From Flavobacteriales bacterium (lineage in GTDB: Bacteria > Bacteroidota > Bacteroidia > Flavobacteriales_D > Sanyastnellaceae), in NCBI GenBank assembly GCA_947456965.1, contig CANGTU010000008.1:1-64000 (forward strand): a DNA stretch of 64,000 nt. Reading direction: 5' to 3'. Shown piece by piece: positions 1 through 8,074 of this stretch (its first letter is position 1; each line of letters opens with the position of its first letter). Both the position numbers and the translations under genes were made by a program. The notes below the pieces were generated by a model that was given only the letters and a program-made list of their open reading frames with translations, searched no databases and had not been told where the DNA came from.

Positions 1-167
1 AGTCCCGAGTCCCGTGCCTCGAGTCCAAGACCCATCCCAGCATCTGTGTACGCGCCTTATTCATTTTCCGAAGTGATGGCCTTGTGTGTGGTGGAAAATG
101 AGCAGCGCGGGAACAGATGCGAGGCCCCACGGCCAGAGTGCATTTTTAATAGGATAATGGGGTGATG
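1..167. repeat. Intergenic repeat element, copy A (cut by window edge)
   Basis: This stretch shares its blocks, in the same order, with positions 252-500: a CCCGAGT heptamer tract (here 4-24, truncated by the window edge), the block that follows it through GACCCATCCCAGCAT (25-43), an ACGCGCCTT block near 50-58, and a GGCCnnACGGCC-AGAGTG block near 121-140 followed by TAATGGGGT. The spacing between copies is about 318-338 bases. No open frame here resembles a protein; the short frames are heptamer translations. Confidence 0.7.
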
Positions 168-251
168 TGATAATGGGGTAATGAGCCGGGTGATGTGGGA
201 TTGTGCCAATGAGAAAGTGTGCCAATGTGCAAATAGCCCTGCGCCCGGCCT

Positions 252-500
252 CCCGAGTCCCGAGTCCCGAGTCTCGAGTCCCGAGCCTCGAGTCCCGAGT
301 CCCGAGTCCCGAGTCCCGTGCCCCGAGTCTCGTGCCTCGAGTCCAAGACCCATCCCAGCATCCGCGGACGCGCCTTTCGAACAAAGAGCGGAGAGCGGGG
401 GAAAGACCAGCGCTTTTTCTTGAAGCAGAACCGCTCTCATTCTCGCTCTTGAATGAGTATGGCCCCGCGGCCTGAGTGTTTTGATAATGGGGTAGCTGGG
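252..500. repeat. Intergenic repeat element, copy B with 13-unit heptamer array
   Basis: Positions 252-342 are thirteen head-to-tail 7-base units of consensus CCCGAGT, with variants CTCGAGT, CCCGAGC, CCCGTGC and CTCGTGC, all in phase. The array is followed by a conserved block ending CCCATCCCAGCAT (to about 361), then GGACGCGCCTTTC and, near 460-495, a GGCCCCGCGGCCTGAGTG block with TAATGGGGTAG. The same blocks recur in copy A. Between the copies (160-235) are short direct repeats of the type GATAATGGGGTRATG and TGTGCCAATG. Function is unknown; it looks like a dispersed non-coding repeat. Confidence 0.75.
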
Positions 501-634
501 CAATCCAGCTCTATGCGAACGCCTAAACCACCTTATGCGCATAACATCTCACAAAAGTGACTGGTCAAAGTCGCGACCTTGGGCATCGAATAATGACAGC
601 AGGTGAAGATTGGTGGACTAGACCGAAAAAAGAA

Positions 635-675
635 ACGCTCCTTGCGGAGCGTCGGACCAGAGATGCTATCTCTGG
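635..675 (+). other. Two adjacent hairpins upstream of the NYN gene
   Basis: Two perfect stem-loops lie side by side: ACGCTCC-TTGC-GGAGCGT at 635-652 and CCAGAGAT-GCT-ATCTCTGG at 657-675. They sit 23-32 bases before the likely start of the NYN-domain gene, so they may be in its leader or end a transcript from upstream. There is no T-tract after either, which argues against a simple intrinsic terminator. An open frame can be read through them from 557, but it has no protein-like content before the NYN domain. Confidence 0.5.
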
Positions 676-697
676 CGCTGTTACAAGCACAAATGTA

Positions 698-1342
698 ATG
701 AGAATTATGGACCGTGCAAGTATTCATTCCGAACGTGAGCGTGTTATAGTGTATGTAGACGGATTTAATCTGTATTTCGGAATGATCGAGGCGGGACTTA
801 GCTACTGCAAGTGGCTCAACCTAACAGCGCTGGCACAATCACTTCTGAAACCTGGGCAACTTCTTGCAGATGTCAAGTACTTCACAAGCAAAGTCGGCAA
901 TAATCCGGAAAAACAGAAACGCCAGAGAACCTACATTGAAGCGTTGGAGGAGCAGGGTGTTCAGATTCATTATGGCCATTATCAAAAGAATTCTGTGGAG
1001 TGTAACCGCTGCGGACACATTTGGCCGGGTTACAATGAGAAAATGACTGACGTCAATAGTGCAACGCAAATGATCATTGATGCTTATCGAGACAACTTTG
1101 ATATGGCTATGTTGATATCAGGCGACAGCGATCTGGTTCCGCCGATCATGGCCATTCATGAAAATTTCCCGGAGAAAAGAGTATGTGTTATGTTTCCTCC
1201 CAGAAGGCACAGCAGCGCTGTCGCGATGGTCGCCAAAGGGTCATATACTATAGGACGTAAAAAACTGGTTGAAAGTCAATTCCCGTCGGAGGTGAAAAAG
1301 CGCGACGGTTATATTCTCAGGAAGCCGAAGGACTGGAAGTGA
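698..1342 (+). CDS. NYN-domain (PIN-like) putative ribonuclease
   Basis: A 214-residue protein with the NYN/LabA-type PIN-like fold. An early beta strand carries YVDGFNLYFG with the first metal-binding Asp. The middle has TDVNSATQMIIDAY, replacing the usual K-x-VD motif, and later SGDSDLVPPI gives the second acidic cluster. Proteins of this family cleave RNA with metal ions. A CNRCG pair could be half of a zinc knuckle. The frame is open from 557, but the upstream part encodes two hairpins, so ATG 698 (or 707) is preferred. The gene is isolated between the heptamer-repeat element and the end of the hexosaminidase gene. NYN family is clear; the substrate is unknown. Confidence 0.8.
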   Translation: MRIMDRASIHSERERVIVYVDGFNLYFGMIEAGLSYCKWLNLTALAQSLLKPGQLLADVKYFTSKVGNNPEKQKRQRTYIEALEEQGVQIHYGHYQKNSVECNRCGHIWPGYNEKMTDVNSATQMIIDAYRDNFDMAMLISGDSDLVPPIMAIHENFPEKRVCVMFPPRRHSSAVAMVAKGSYTIGRKKLVESQFPSEVKKRDGYILRKPKDWK

Positions 1343-1413
1343 CAGGGGGGACGGAATTGATTCCATCACTGCTTCATTTGAATGAATAAACACACTGCCG
1401 TGCGTCTTTACTG

Positions 1414-1445
1414 GCACACTAGCATACTAGCATACTAGCGCACTT
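1414..1445. repeat. Short tandem octamer repeat (GCATACTA)
   Basis: Four 8-base units in phase: GCACACTA, GCATACTA, GCATACTA, GCGCACTT. The stop codon of the hexosaminidase gene on the minus strand (1435-1437) lies in the third unit, so the repeat has grown into the end of the coding sequence. Confidence 0.7.
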
Positions 1446-3750
1446 CCAACTCATCCACAAACATCCAGCTCTCCGCACCAGCGGCTTCATGCCACGGCGG
1501 ACATGGACCTGAATTGATTGCGGTCATGCGGATGTAGCGGCCGGCGTAGGTGCCTGGTTCGGCTTCGACGGCGTAGGAGTAGGGGAGCTGCTCGTTGAGT
1601 GTGTTGAGTGCACCGGGCGCTTTGATGGTGTCCATCATCTTCCAGGTTACTCCGTCGGTGCTGCACTCGTAGCGCACTTCTTCCGGACGAAAGATCCACG
1701 CATTGGTGTAATGGTACCACCGCGTGCGTACAAAGGAGATGTCGCGCAGTGCGCCGAGGTCGAGCACGGCCTGCATATCCTTGCCCTGCGTGGCCTGCCA
1801 TACGCCGTCGCGGAAATCGGTGGAGCCGATGCGACCATCAATCAATGCGTCTTTTCCGCCGCCGGGGTAATAGGAGTTTAATTCGTAATTCAGCGTGAGT
1901 GTTTTTCCCATGCCTTCGTGCGACACGAAGTAACGCGTGATCTCGGTTTCATGATCGCTCGTGGGCTGCTTCGCTTTTACGCGGATGGAACATGCGCCTT
2001 TTACATCTATCGGATGGGTTACCGGAATGAATCCGCGCGGATCATCTGCGCCTCCTTCGAGCGGCATGTGCTTATAGGTAAGTGTGGTGCCGGGATCAAC
2101 AGCTGCGATGGTCACTTTAGTCATGCCATACCAACCGGGCGCCTGAGTGAATGTAACAGGTATCTCTGCAAAGCCTGATTGCACGCCGAGCGATTGCAGT
2201 TGCTTCTGATGGGTGTTCACCCGCGCGCGGAATACCGCATAATTGCGCGTCTTCGGATAGGTCCAAAGCACTTCTGCCATCGCGAGCAAGCGCGGAAATA
2301 CGTTGCTGTCCACAAGCTCCTGCGGCGCATGCTCTGTCCACATATTGCACTCGCCGCCGCGCACCAGTGCGCGTTCTTCCGCTGTGAATGTGGTGGGCAC
2401 GGGATCAAAGGCATATACTTTTTCGAGGTCAATGCTCTGCAATCCGTAATCGAAATAGCAGTGGCTCGTGGGCGACATCACCACGGAGTGTCCGTGTGAT
2501 GCGGCTTCGCGACCGTGTTCCATATCGCGCCACACCTGCACTACTGCGCGCTCCGGGATTCCACCCTCGATGATTTCATCCCACCCGATGATCTGCTTGT
2601 TTTTTTCTTTCAGGTAGGCGGCTATGCGGTTGATGAACCAGGTTTGCAATTCGGCTTCGCTGCTGAGCTTTTCATCGCTCATGCGCTTCTGGCATTTGCT
2701 GCAGTTTTCCCAGCGGTATTTGGGCACTTCATCGCCTCCGATATGGATGTAAGGCGCGGGAAACAGCGCGCACACTTCATCAAGCACGGTGCGCAGAAAG
2801 GTGAAGGTATCGTCGTTGCCGGCGCAGTATATATCCTTGAATACGCCCCAGTCGTTTTGTACGGCAATGGGTTCGCCGGTGCAACTGAATTGAGGATACG
2901 ACGCCAGCGCTGCCACAGCATGTCCGGGCAATTCAATTTCGGGTATCACCATCACATGCCGCTTCTGAGCATACGCCACAATCTCGCGGATATCATCCTG
3001 GGTATAGTAGCCGCCGTAGCGCAATCCGTTTTTCTCTATCCTCCATGCACCCACTTCGGTGAGTTTGGGGTAGGCTTTGATTTCAATACGCCAGCCCTGG
3101 TCTTCGGTGAGGTGCCAGTGCAGCACATTCATTTTGTGCAGGGCGAGCAGATCAATGTATCGTTTTACAAAGTCAACGCTCATGAAGTGCCGGCAGCAAT
3201 CGAGCAGCATGCCTCGGTGCACAAAGGCTGGCTGGTCCTGAATCTGAGCGCAGGGCAGGAGGATGCGGCCGGTGATTGCGGTGTGCTGAAAGAGCATCTG
3301 ACGGAGGGTCTGGATGGCGTAGAACACTCCGGCAGCGTCGCTGGCTTTGACATGCACGGCTTGAGCATTCATGCTGATCGAATACTGGCCGCTGTTCTGG
3401 CTTACGGGTAGTTTGCCCAGGTTGCCGGGAAGGAATGACAGCTCTTCGGGTGAAGGGGTGGAGGTGGCGCCGCAACTGAGGATGATGATATTCTCCGAGC
3501 GCTCGTCGGGTGCCCAGGGCACAACTTCCGCATTGGCAATACCGGCTTCTTTCAGTGTGAGTTTGAGCAAGCTGGCCTCTGATTCACAAGGCCCGTTGAA
3601 CTGGATGAGGGTGGACGCGCTGAGCGGGAAGGTGTCAGTGGTGCAGGTGATACTCCGGGGCTGGGGAATGATGCTGTACGACGAGGTGCTCTGGGGCCGC
3701 GCATGGGCAGCGGTGAGCATACACCAGATGAGCAGGAGATGGCGCAGCAT
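1435..3750 (-). CDS. Secreted beta-N-acetylhexosaminidase, GH20
   Basis: A 771-residue family GH20 enzyme that removes terminal N-acetylglucosamine or N-acetylgalactosamine from glycans. The start MLRHLLLIW gives a signal peptide; the frame is open 14 codons further upstream but without signal-like sequence. Domain order: N-terminal GH20b-like alpha/beta domain (about 25-170), catalytic TIM barrel (about 175-520) with LHWHLTEDQGWR and the catalytic Asp-Glu pair in HIGGDEVPK (about 340-341), then a beta-rich C-terminal region with a discoidin-like (F5/8 type C) module binding carbohydrate. It is last in a minus-strand run LOG protein, rsmE, small membrane protein, hexosaminidase. Likely periplasmic or surface-exposed. 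Its stop codon lies in the octamer repeat. Confidence 0.92.
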   Translation of the reverse strand: MLRHLLLIWCMLTAAHARPQSTSSYSIIPQPRSITCTTDTFPLSASTLIQFNGPCESEASLLKLTLKEAGIANAEVVPWAPDERSENIIILSCGATSTPSPEELSFLPGNLGKLPVSQNSGQYSISMNAQAVHVKASDAAGVFYAIQTLRQMLFQHTAITGRILLPCAQIQDQPAFVHRGMLLDCCRHFMSVDFVKRYIDLLALHKMNVLHWHLTEDQGWRIEIKAYPKLTEVGAWRIEKNGLRYGGYYTQDDIREIVAYAQKRHVMVIPEIELPGHAVAALASYPQFSCTGEPIAVQNDWGVFKDIYCAGNDDTFTFLRTVLDEVCALFPAPYIHIGGDEVPKYRWENCSKCQKRMSDEKLSSEAELQTWFINRIAAYLKEKNKQIIGWDEIIEGGIPERAVVQVWRDMEHGREAASHGHSVVMSPTSHCYFDYGLQSIDLEKVYAFDPVPTTFTAEERALVRGGECNMWTEHAPQELVDSNVFPRLLAMAEVLWTYPKTRNYAVFRARVNTHQKQLQSLGVQSGFAEIPVTFTQAPGWYGMTKVTIAAVDPGTTLTYKHMPLEGGADDPRGFIPVTHPIDVKGACSIRVKAKQPTSDHETEITRYFVSHEGMGKTLTLNYELNSYYPGGGKDALIDGRIGSTDFRDGVWQATQGKDMQAVLDLGALRDISFVRTRWYHYTNAWIFRPEEVRYECSTDGVTWKMMDTIKAPGALNTLNEQLPYSYAVEAEPGTYAGRYIRMTAINSGPCPPWHEAAGAESWMFVDELEVR

Positions 3751-3761
3751 GATGGTGGTGA

Positions 3762-4121
3762 TCAGGGTTGTGCTACACGGCTGTCGGTCCACTCCAGTGG
3801 GGTCTCCTGTTGCAGCGGAATAAAGGTGCCAAAGATGCCGAGGAACTGGTACTCCTGGCTCATGGGCACTTTAATGGTGAAGATGCCAAATGCGTAGTAG
3901 TTGGTGTGGCGCACCATACTTTCGATAAGGTCTCGGGTGAGGGCTCCGCTTGCTCCGCTGAGCTGGTCGGGTGCGCCTTGCTCACTGAGACGCCTGCGCA
4001 GTTCGCGGTCTGCTTTTTCGGCAAAGTCGGCCTTGGTGGGATTGGTAAAATAGCCGGCAACGGCCCCGATGATGAGTATGAACAGGACGATGCGGAACAG
4101 GAAGCGGAGAAATCCGAACAT
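3762..4121 (-). CDS. Small membrane-anchored protein (DUF4359-like)
   Basis: A 119-residue protein with one N-terminal hydrophobic segment (about 4-24) followed by FTNPTKADF, a pattern seen in DUF4359 proteins, and a soluble C-terminal part probably outside the inner membrane. It begins 1 base after the rsmE stop and ends 11 bases before the hexosaminidase start, so it is almost certainly cotranscribed with both. Function unknown; the DUF4359 assignment is by resemblance only. Confidence 0.7.
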   Translation of the reverse strand: MFGFLRFLFRIVLFILIIGAVAGYFTNPTKADFAEKADRELRRRLSEQGAPDQLSGASGALTRDLIESMVRHTNYYAFGIFTIKVPMSQEYQFLGIFGTFIPLQQETPLEWTDSRVAQP

Positions 4122-4122
4122 G

Positions 4123-4824
4123 CTATACCTGGTTGGTCAATTCAAAGGTATGCACTGCGGTAAGGCCTGCGGTCTCGGTGCGCAAACGCGATTTACCCAG
4201 ACTTACTGACAACCATCCGGCCTGTTCGGCGCGGTACACTTCATCGCGGGAGAAGTCGCCCTCCGGACCGATGGCTATTACGGCGTCAGCTCCGCGTGTA
4301 AGCACATCCCGGAGAAATGGCTTGGTGCTTTCGGGGTGACAGTGCGCGATGAACTTCGCGGCGGGCCAGGGCTTTTCGAGGAGTTCGATGAATGGCCTGG
4401 GTGTTTCGATTTCGGGAAGGTAGTAGCGCTGGCTCTGCTGGAGTGCGGTAATGGCCATGCGCTGCAGTCGGTCCACGCGCACAACCGGACGCTCGCTGTT
4501 GTCGCACTCAGCAAGGCAGATGCGGTGCACGCCGATCTCCACGGCTTTTTCGACAAACCATTCGAGCCGGTCGTGATTTTTGGTTGGTGCAATGATCACC
4601 GTGAGAAAAGGCACCTGGGGTGCGCTGGTCACCATGCTCCGGATCACGATGCGGAGTGTCTTGCGGTCGCCTTCCAGTATGCCGGTGGCAAGATGCCCGT
4701 GGCCATCGGTGAGGCTCACCTCATCTCCTTCCTGCAGGCGTAAGGCGCGGATATGGCGCACCTGACCGGCATCGGGGATAATGGTTTCGCCGTTGCGGAG
4801 ATGCGGGAGGAAGAACAGGTGCAT
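4123..4824 (-). CDS. rsmE: 16S rRNA (uracil1498-N3)-methyltransferase RsmE
   Basis: A 233-residue SPOUT-class RNA methyltransferase that methylates N3 of U1498 in 16S rRNA using S-adenosylmethionine. The N-terminal PUA-like part begins MHLFFLPH and contains QVRHIRALRLQEGDEV. The C-terminal SPOUT knot has KAVEIGV, then AIGPEGDFSRDEV and LGKSRLRTETA, the cofactor-binding loops. The frame is open 31 codons further upstream, but the family start fits ATG at 4824. It lies 56 bases downstream of the LOG-family gene and abuts the small membrane protein gene. Confidence 0.93.
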   Translation of the reverse strand: MHLFFLPHLRNGETIIPDAGQVRHIRALRLQEGDEVSLTDGHGHLATGILEGDRKTLRIVIRSMVTSAPQVPFLTVIIAPTKNHDRLEWFVEKAVEIGVHRICLAECDNSERPVVRVDRLQRMAITALQQSQRYYLPEIETPRPFIELLEKPWPAAKFIAHCHPESTKPFLRDVLTRGADAVIAIGPEGDFSRDEVYRAEQAGWLSVSLGKSRLRTETAGLTAVHTFELTNQV

Positions 4825-4880
4825 GGGTGCGGTGCAAGGGGTGAATACGCGAAGGTAGAATGGAAGTACGGCCAGTGAAC

Positions 4881-5615
4881 TCAGCGCTTCTCGCCGAGGA
4901 TGCCGCTGGGCTGCCACTTGCCGCGTTTGAGGGCAAAGCGGTCAATGGCATACTTCTGCAGGTGATCCACGGTTTCGTCAATGCTGTCGGTGATGAGCAG
5001 CAGATCGAGGTCGGTTCGGTTGATCGTGCCCTTGTTCACCATATCATCGAGCAGCTCAATGAGATTTTTCCAGTAGGTCTTGCCAAAGATGACCACCGGA
5101 AAGTTCTTGATTTTGCCGGTCTGGATGAGGGTGAGGGCTTCGAAGAGTTCGTCCATAGTACCCATACCACCGGGCATCACCACAAAGGCATAGCTGTATT
5201 TAAGCAGGAGCACTTTGCGCACGAAGAAGTAACGGAATGTGACTTTCTTCTGCAGGTAGGGGTTTTCATGCTGCTCCTTAGGCAGGATGATGTTGCATCC
5301 GATGGAATGGCCGCCGCTCTCGAACGCGCCTCGGTTGGCCGCCTCCATGATGCCGGGTCCGCCGCCTGTCATCGTGGCAAAGCCCATAGCACTGGTGCGT
5401 GCGGCAAGCTCCCGAGAGGCCGCGTAGTAGGGGTGCTGCTCATCGAAGCGGGCACTGCCGAAGTAGGTGACGCATGGCCCTACGAAATGCAACTTGCGAA
5501 ATCCGTTGATGAATTCGAAAAGGACTTTGATGACGAATAAAAATTCGCGGAAGCGCGACCGGGGTCCTTCGAGAAATCGCTGTTCACTCCGCACAGCTCC
5601 GTTCTGTTCTGCCAT
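4881..5615 (-). CDS. LOG-family (TIGR00730) putative nucleotide phosphoribohydrolase
   Basis: A 244-residue Rossmann-fold protein of the lysine-decarboxylase-like LOG family. It has both family motifs: TGGGPGIMEAANRGA (about 83-97) and PGGMGTMDE (about 148-156), with the PGGxGTxxE Glu expected at the active site. Family members cleave the N-glycosidic bond of nucleoside monophosphates, including cytokinin precursors; the old label lysine decarboxylase is wrong. First gene of the minus-strand run. A CAAAGTCT sequence at 5622-5629 (AGACTTTG on the minus strand), just before the start, is a weak -7 box candidate. The exact substrate cannot be told. Confidence 0.9.
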   Translation of the reverse strand: MAEQNGAVRSEQRFLEGPRSRFREFLFVIKVLFEFINGFRKLHFVGPCVTYFGSARFDEQHPYYAASRELAARTSAMGFATMTGGGPGIMEAANRGAFESGGHSIGCNIILPKEQHENPYLQKKVTFRYFFVRKVLLLKYSYAFVVMPGGMGTMDELFEALTLIQTGKIKNFPVVIFGKTYWKNLIELLDDMVNKGTINRTDLDLLLITDSIDETVDHLQKYAIDRFALKRGKWQPSGILGEKR

Positions 5616-5642
5616 AGTTCAAAGTCTCTGTGTAAAAAGAAA

Positions 5643-5668
5643 AAGGCGCAGCCTGTGAGGTGCGCCTT
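5643..5668 (-). terminator. Intrinsic terminator downstream of pckA
   Basis: An 8-bp perfect stem AAGGCGCA / TGCGCCTT (5643-5650 and 5661-5668) with a 10-base loop. On the minus strand it is followed by a run of T (complement of 5628-5642). It lies 20 bases past the pckA stop and before the LOG gene. Confidence 0.85.
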
Positions 5669-5687
5669 GTTCTGATGGGTTATTCAA

Positions 5688-7304
5688 TCAGTGCACGCCG
5701 TCTTTCACTTTCGGTGCAGCGGCGATAATTTCAGCATTGGCAAACTCGGCGAATTTCTCAAAGTTCTTCACGAATTTCTCCGCGAGTTCATTCGCTTTTG
5801 CATCGTATGCTCCTTTGTTCGCCCAGGTATTGCGCGGATTGAGCAATTCAGCGGGTACATCCGGACACGTCTTTGGCATCGCCAGTCCGAATACTTCATG
5901 CGTGTCATACTCTACCTGATCGAGCTTGCCTTCGAGGGCAGCGGTGATCATGGCGCGGGTGTACTTGAGCTTCATGCGCTCGCCCACACCGTAAGGTCCG
6001 CCACTCCATCCGGTGTTGATCATCCACACCCGTGCGCCACTCTCGTCGATTTTTTTGCCCATCATCTCCGCATACTTCGTGGGATGCAGCGGGAGGAAAG
6101 GCGCACCAAAGCAAGCGCTGAAGGTGGTGGTGGGCTCGGTCACTCCGGCTTCCGTACCCGCCACTTTTGCGGTGTATCCGCTGATGAACTGGTACATGGC
6201 TTGTCCGCGTGTGAGCTTGCTGATCGGAGGTAACACACCAAAGGCATCGCAGGTGAGGAAGAAGATGTTTTTCGGAATGCCACCGGCGCTGGGCTCCATC
6301 ACATTGTCGATGTGATGAATAGGGTAGCTCACGCGGGTGTTTTCTGTTTTATGCTTATCGGCATAGTCAGGGGTCACGCCGTCATCCATCAGCCCGATGT
6401 TTTCGAGGATTGCGCCGAATTTGATGGCATCCCAGATCTGGGGTTCTTTCTCGCGGGTGAGGTCAATGGTTTTAGCATAGCATCCGCCTTCGAAATTGAA
6501 CACGCGGTCAGCCGACCATCCATGCTCATCATCACCGATCAGCCGGCGGTTGGGGTCGGAGGAGAGGGTCGTCTTGCCAGTGCCTGAAAGGCCGAAAAAG
6601 ACAGCTGTATCGCCCTGCGCACCCACATTGGCAGAACAGTGCATGGAGAGCACTCCATGCTCCTGAGGCAGCACATAGTTGAGCACGGTGAAGATGCCTT
6701 TTTTAATTTCGCCGGTATATCCTGTGCCGCCGATGAGGGCGATCTTGCGGGTAAAATCGAGTACGGCAAAGTTGTGCTGACGCGTACCGTCCAGGGCAGG
6801 ATCGGCCATAAATCCGGGCGCGCAGATGACGTGCCAGTCAGGACGGATGGTCTCCAGCTCTTCATCAGTGGGCCGCAGAAACATGTTGCAGGCAAACATG
6901 TTGCTCCATGGAAACTCAGTCACCACGCGCACATTCATGCGATAGGTGGGGTCGGCACACACATAAGCATCACGCACATACACGTCTTTGCCGGTGAGAT
7001 AAGCGGTGACGCGGTTATAGAGTTGTTCGAATTTATAGCTGTCGAAAGGGATATTGAACTGGCTCCACCATACGGTATTCTCGGTGGTGGCATCCTTCAC
7101 AATGAACTTATCCTTGGGTGACCGGCCTGTGAATTCGCCGGTATCAATGGCCAGCGCTCCGGTGTTGGTGAGCATGCCCTGTCCGAGGGCGAGGGTTTCT
7201 TCCACCAGTTCAGCAGGGTGGAGATTCCAGTAAGCGGTGGCTACATGCTTCAGCCCGAGGTAGTCGAGGTTGGCGCCTTCCGCCTTCTTTCCGATATGGG
7301 TCAT
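5688..7304 (-). CDS. pckA: Phosphoenolpyruvate carboxykinase (ATP)
   Basis: A 538-residue ATP-dependent PEP carboxykinase, full family length, which converts oxaloacetate and ATP to PEP, CO2 and ADP at the entry to gluconeogenesis. Recognisable parts are the substrate loop FTGRSPKDKFIV (about 58-69), the P-loop GLSGTGKTTLS (about 238-248) and the metal-binding IGDDEHGW (about 256-263). It is a single-gene unit with its own -7 box at 7344-7351 and a terminator at 5643-5668. The start MTHIGKKAEG agrees with the family. Confidence 0.97.
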   Translation of the reverse strand: MTHIGKKAEGANLDYLGLKHVATAYWNLHPAELVEETLALGQGMLTNTGALAIDTGEFTGRSPKDKFIVKDATTENTVWWSQFNIPFDSYKFEQLYNRVTAYLTGKDVYVRDAYVCADPTYRMNVRVVTEFPWSNMFACNMFLRPTDEELETIRPDWHVICAPGFMADPALDGTRQHNFAVLDFTRKIALIGGTGYTGEIKKGIFTVLNYVLPQEHGVLSMHCSANVGAQGDTAVFFGLSGTGKTTLSSDPNRRLIGDDEHGWSADRVFNFEGGCYAKTIDLTREKEPQIWDAIKFGAILENIGLMDDGVTPDYADKHKTENTRVSYPIHHIDNVMEPSAGGIPKNIFFLTCDAFGVLPPISKLTRGQAMYQFISGYTAKVAGTEAGVTEPTTTFSACFGAPFLPLHPTKYAEMMGKKIDESGARVWMINTGWSGGPYGVGERMKLKYTRAMITAALEGKLDQVEYDTHEVFGLAMPKTCPDVPAELLNPRNTWANKGAYDAKANELAEKFVKNFEKFAEFANAEIIAAAPKVKDGVH

Positions 7305-7343
7305 GGTTTATGGGTTGGTTCGACTTTCATTGAATCGAGGCCA

Positions 7344-7351
7344 CAAAAGTA
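7344..7351 (-). promoter_or_regulatory. -7 promoter box for pckA
   Basis: TACTTTTG on the minus strand, an exact match to the Bacteroidota -7 consensus TAnnTTTG, 39 bases before the pckA start codon. Confidence 0.7.
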
Positions 7352-7415
7352 ATCCGAAAACAGGCGGCCCACCGGTTCGGGTGGCAACCCGCCGGACCAT
7401 GTCGTTCTTCCGCGC

Positions 7416-7423
7416 TATTTTCG
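7416..7423 (+). promoter_or_regulatory. -7 promoter box for the FAS1-like lipoprotein
   Basis: TATTTTCG, a TAnnTTYG box 21 bases before the ATG at 7445. It diverges from the pckA promoter 65 bases away. Confidence 0.55.
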
Positions 7424-7444
7424 CCTGCCAATCGCCCCACAGCT

Positions 7445-8074
7445 ATGATGAAAACGTTTTTATCCGCCGGTGTAATCGGCATCCTGCTCAGCGCCTGTGA
7501 GCCATCAGCCCCGGGCGCTGCTGTGCCTCCCACCGCTGACCCGGCAGCGCCTTCCGATGGTATGCAGCCGGGGCAGCAGCGCGTGGACACACGCGACCAG
7601 GCTACTGCCGACAGCCCCATGTTCCGGGATTCGGATAACATGTCGAGCGCTCTCCGATTTGCCGAAACAAATGAGCAAACAACTCTGTGGGGCGGACTGC
7701 TCCGCCAGAGCAAGTGGGCCAAAGAGGTACACAATAACCCTTATGTTTTCCTCGCAGTCACCAACGACCGTCTGGCGGGCAAGGAGAACCTGATCAAGCT
7801 GCTTCAGCAACAGGAGAATAAGGCTCTGCTGGATGAGATTATGGCCAGCCACCTGGTGAAGCCGCCTTTTCTGATTGATAAGGATCAGAGCTTCACGGAG
7901 GTCGAGACCATTGACGGGCGGCGGTTGAAGGTGGATGCCGGACAGAACCGCATAGGTGGTGCGCTCTACGGCGCGGTGCAGGTGAGCACGATGAAGGGAT
8001 CAGTAGTCCACATGCTGGAGCCTGTATATTTTCCCGAAGATCAGCTGAAGAAGCAGGACGCCGCTCAGAAATAA
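7445..8074 (+). CDS. Lipoprotein with fasciclin (FAS1)-like domain
   Basis: A 209-residue protein. Its N-terminus has a lipoprotein signal ending ILLSAC, with the Cys at about position 18, then a Pro/Ala-rich linker to about 45. The rest resembles a FAS1 domain: FLAVTNDRLAG, KALLDEIMASHLV (the H1-like motif), ETIDGRRLKVDAG and VVHMLEPVYFP (the H2-like motif). FAS1 domains mediate adhesion between proteins or to matrix. ATG 7445 and 7448 are both possible. The 3' end overlaps the convergent gene at 8065 by 10 bases. The domain call rests on motif order, not on an alignment. Confidence 0.75.
   Translation: MMKTFLSAGVIGILLSACEPSAPGAAVPPTADPAAPSDGMQPGQQRVDTRDQATADSPMFRDSDNMSSALRFAETNEQTTLWGGLLRQSKWAKEVHNNPYVFLAVTNDRLAGKENLIKLLQQQENKALLDEIMASHLVKPPFLIDKDQSFTEVETIDGRRLKVDAGQNRIGGALYGAVQVSTMKGSVVHMLEPVYFPEDQLKKQDAAQK

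Noticed and set aside
252-342. CRISPR-like array
   Set aside because: The units are 7 bases with no spacers and no cas genes occur in the window.
57-542. Several overlapping frames on both strands up to 161 codons, rich in Ser/Pro/Glu/Arg heptads
   Set aside because: They are translations of the CCCGAGT heptamer array (seven bases read in three frames repeats every seven codons) and have no start signals or recognisable domains.
2515-3411. A 298-codon plus-strand frame
   Set aside because: It is antisense to the catalytic domain of the GH20 hexosaminidase and has no recognisable content.
5643-5668. Bidirectional terminator
   Set aside because: The T-tract is only on the minus-strand side, and no plus-strand gene ends here.
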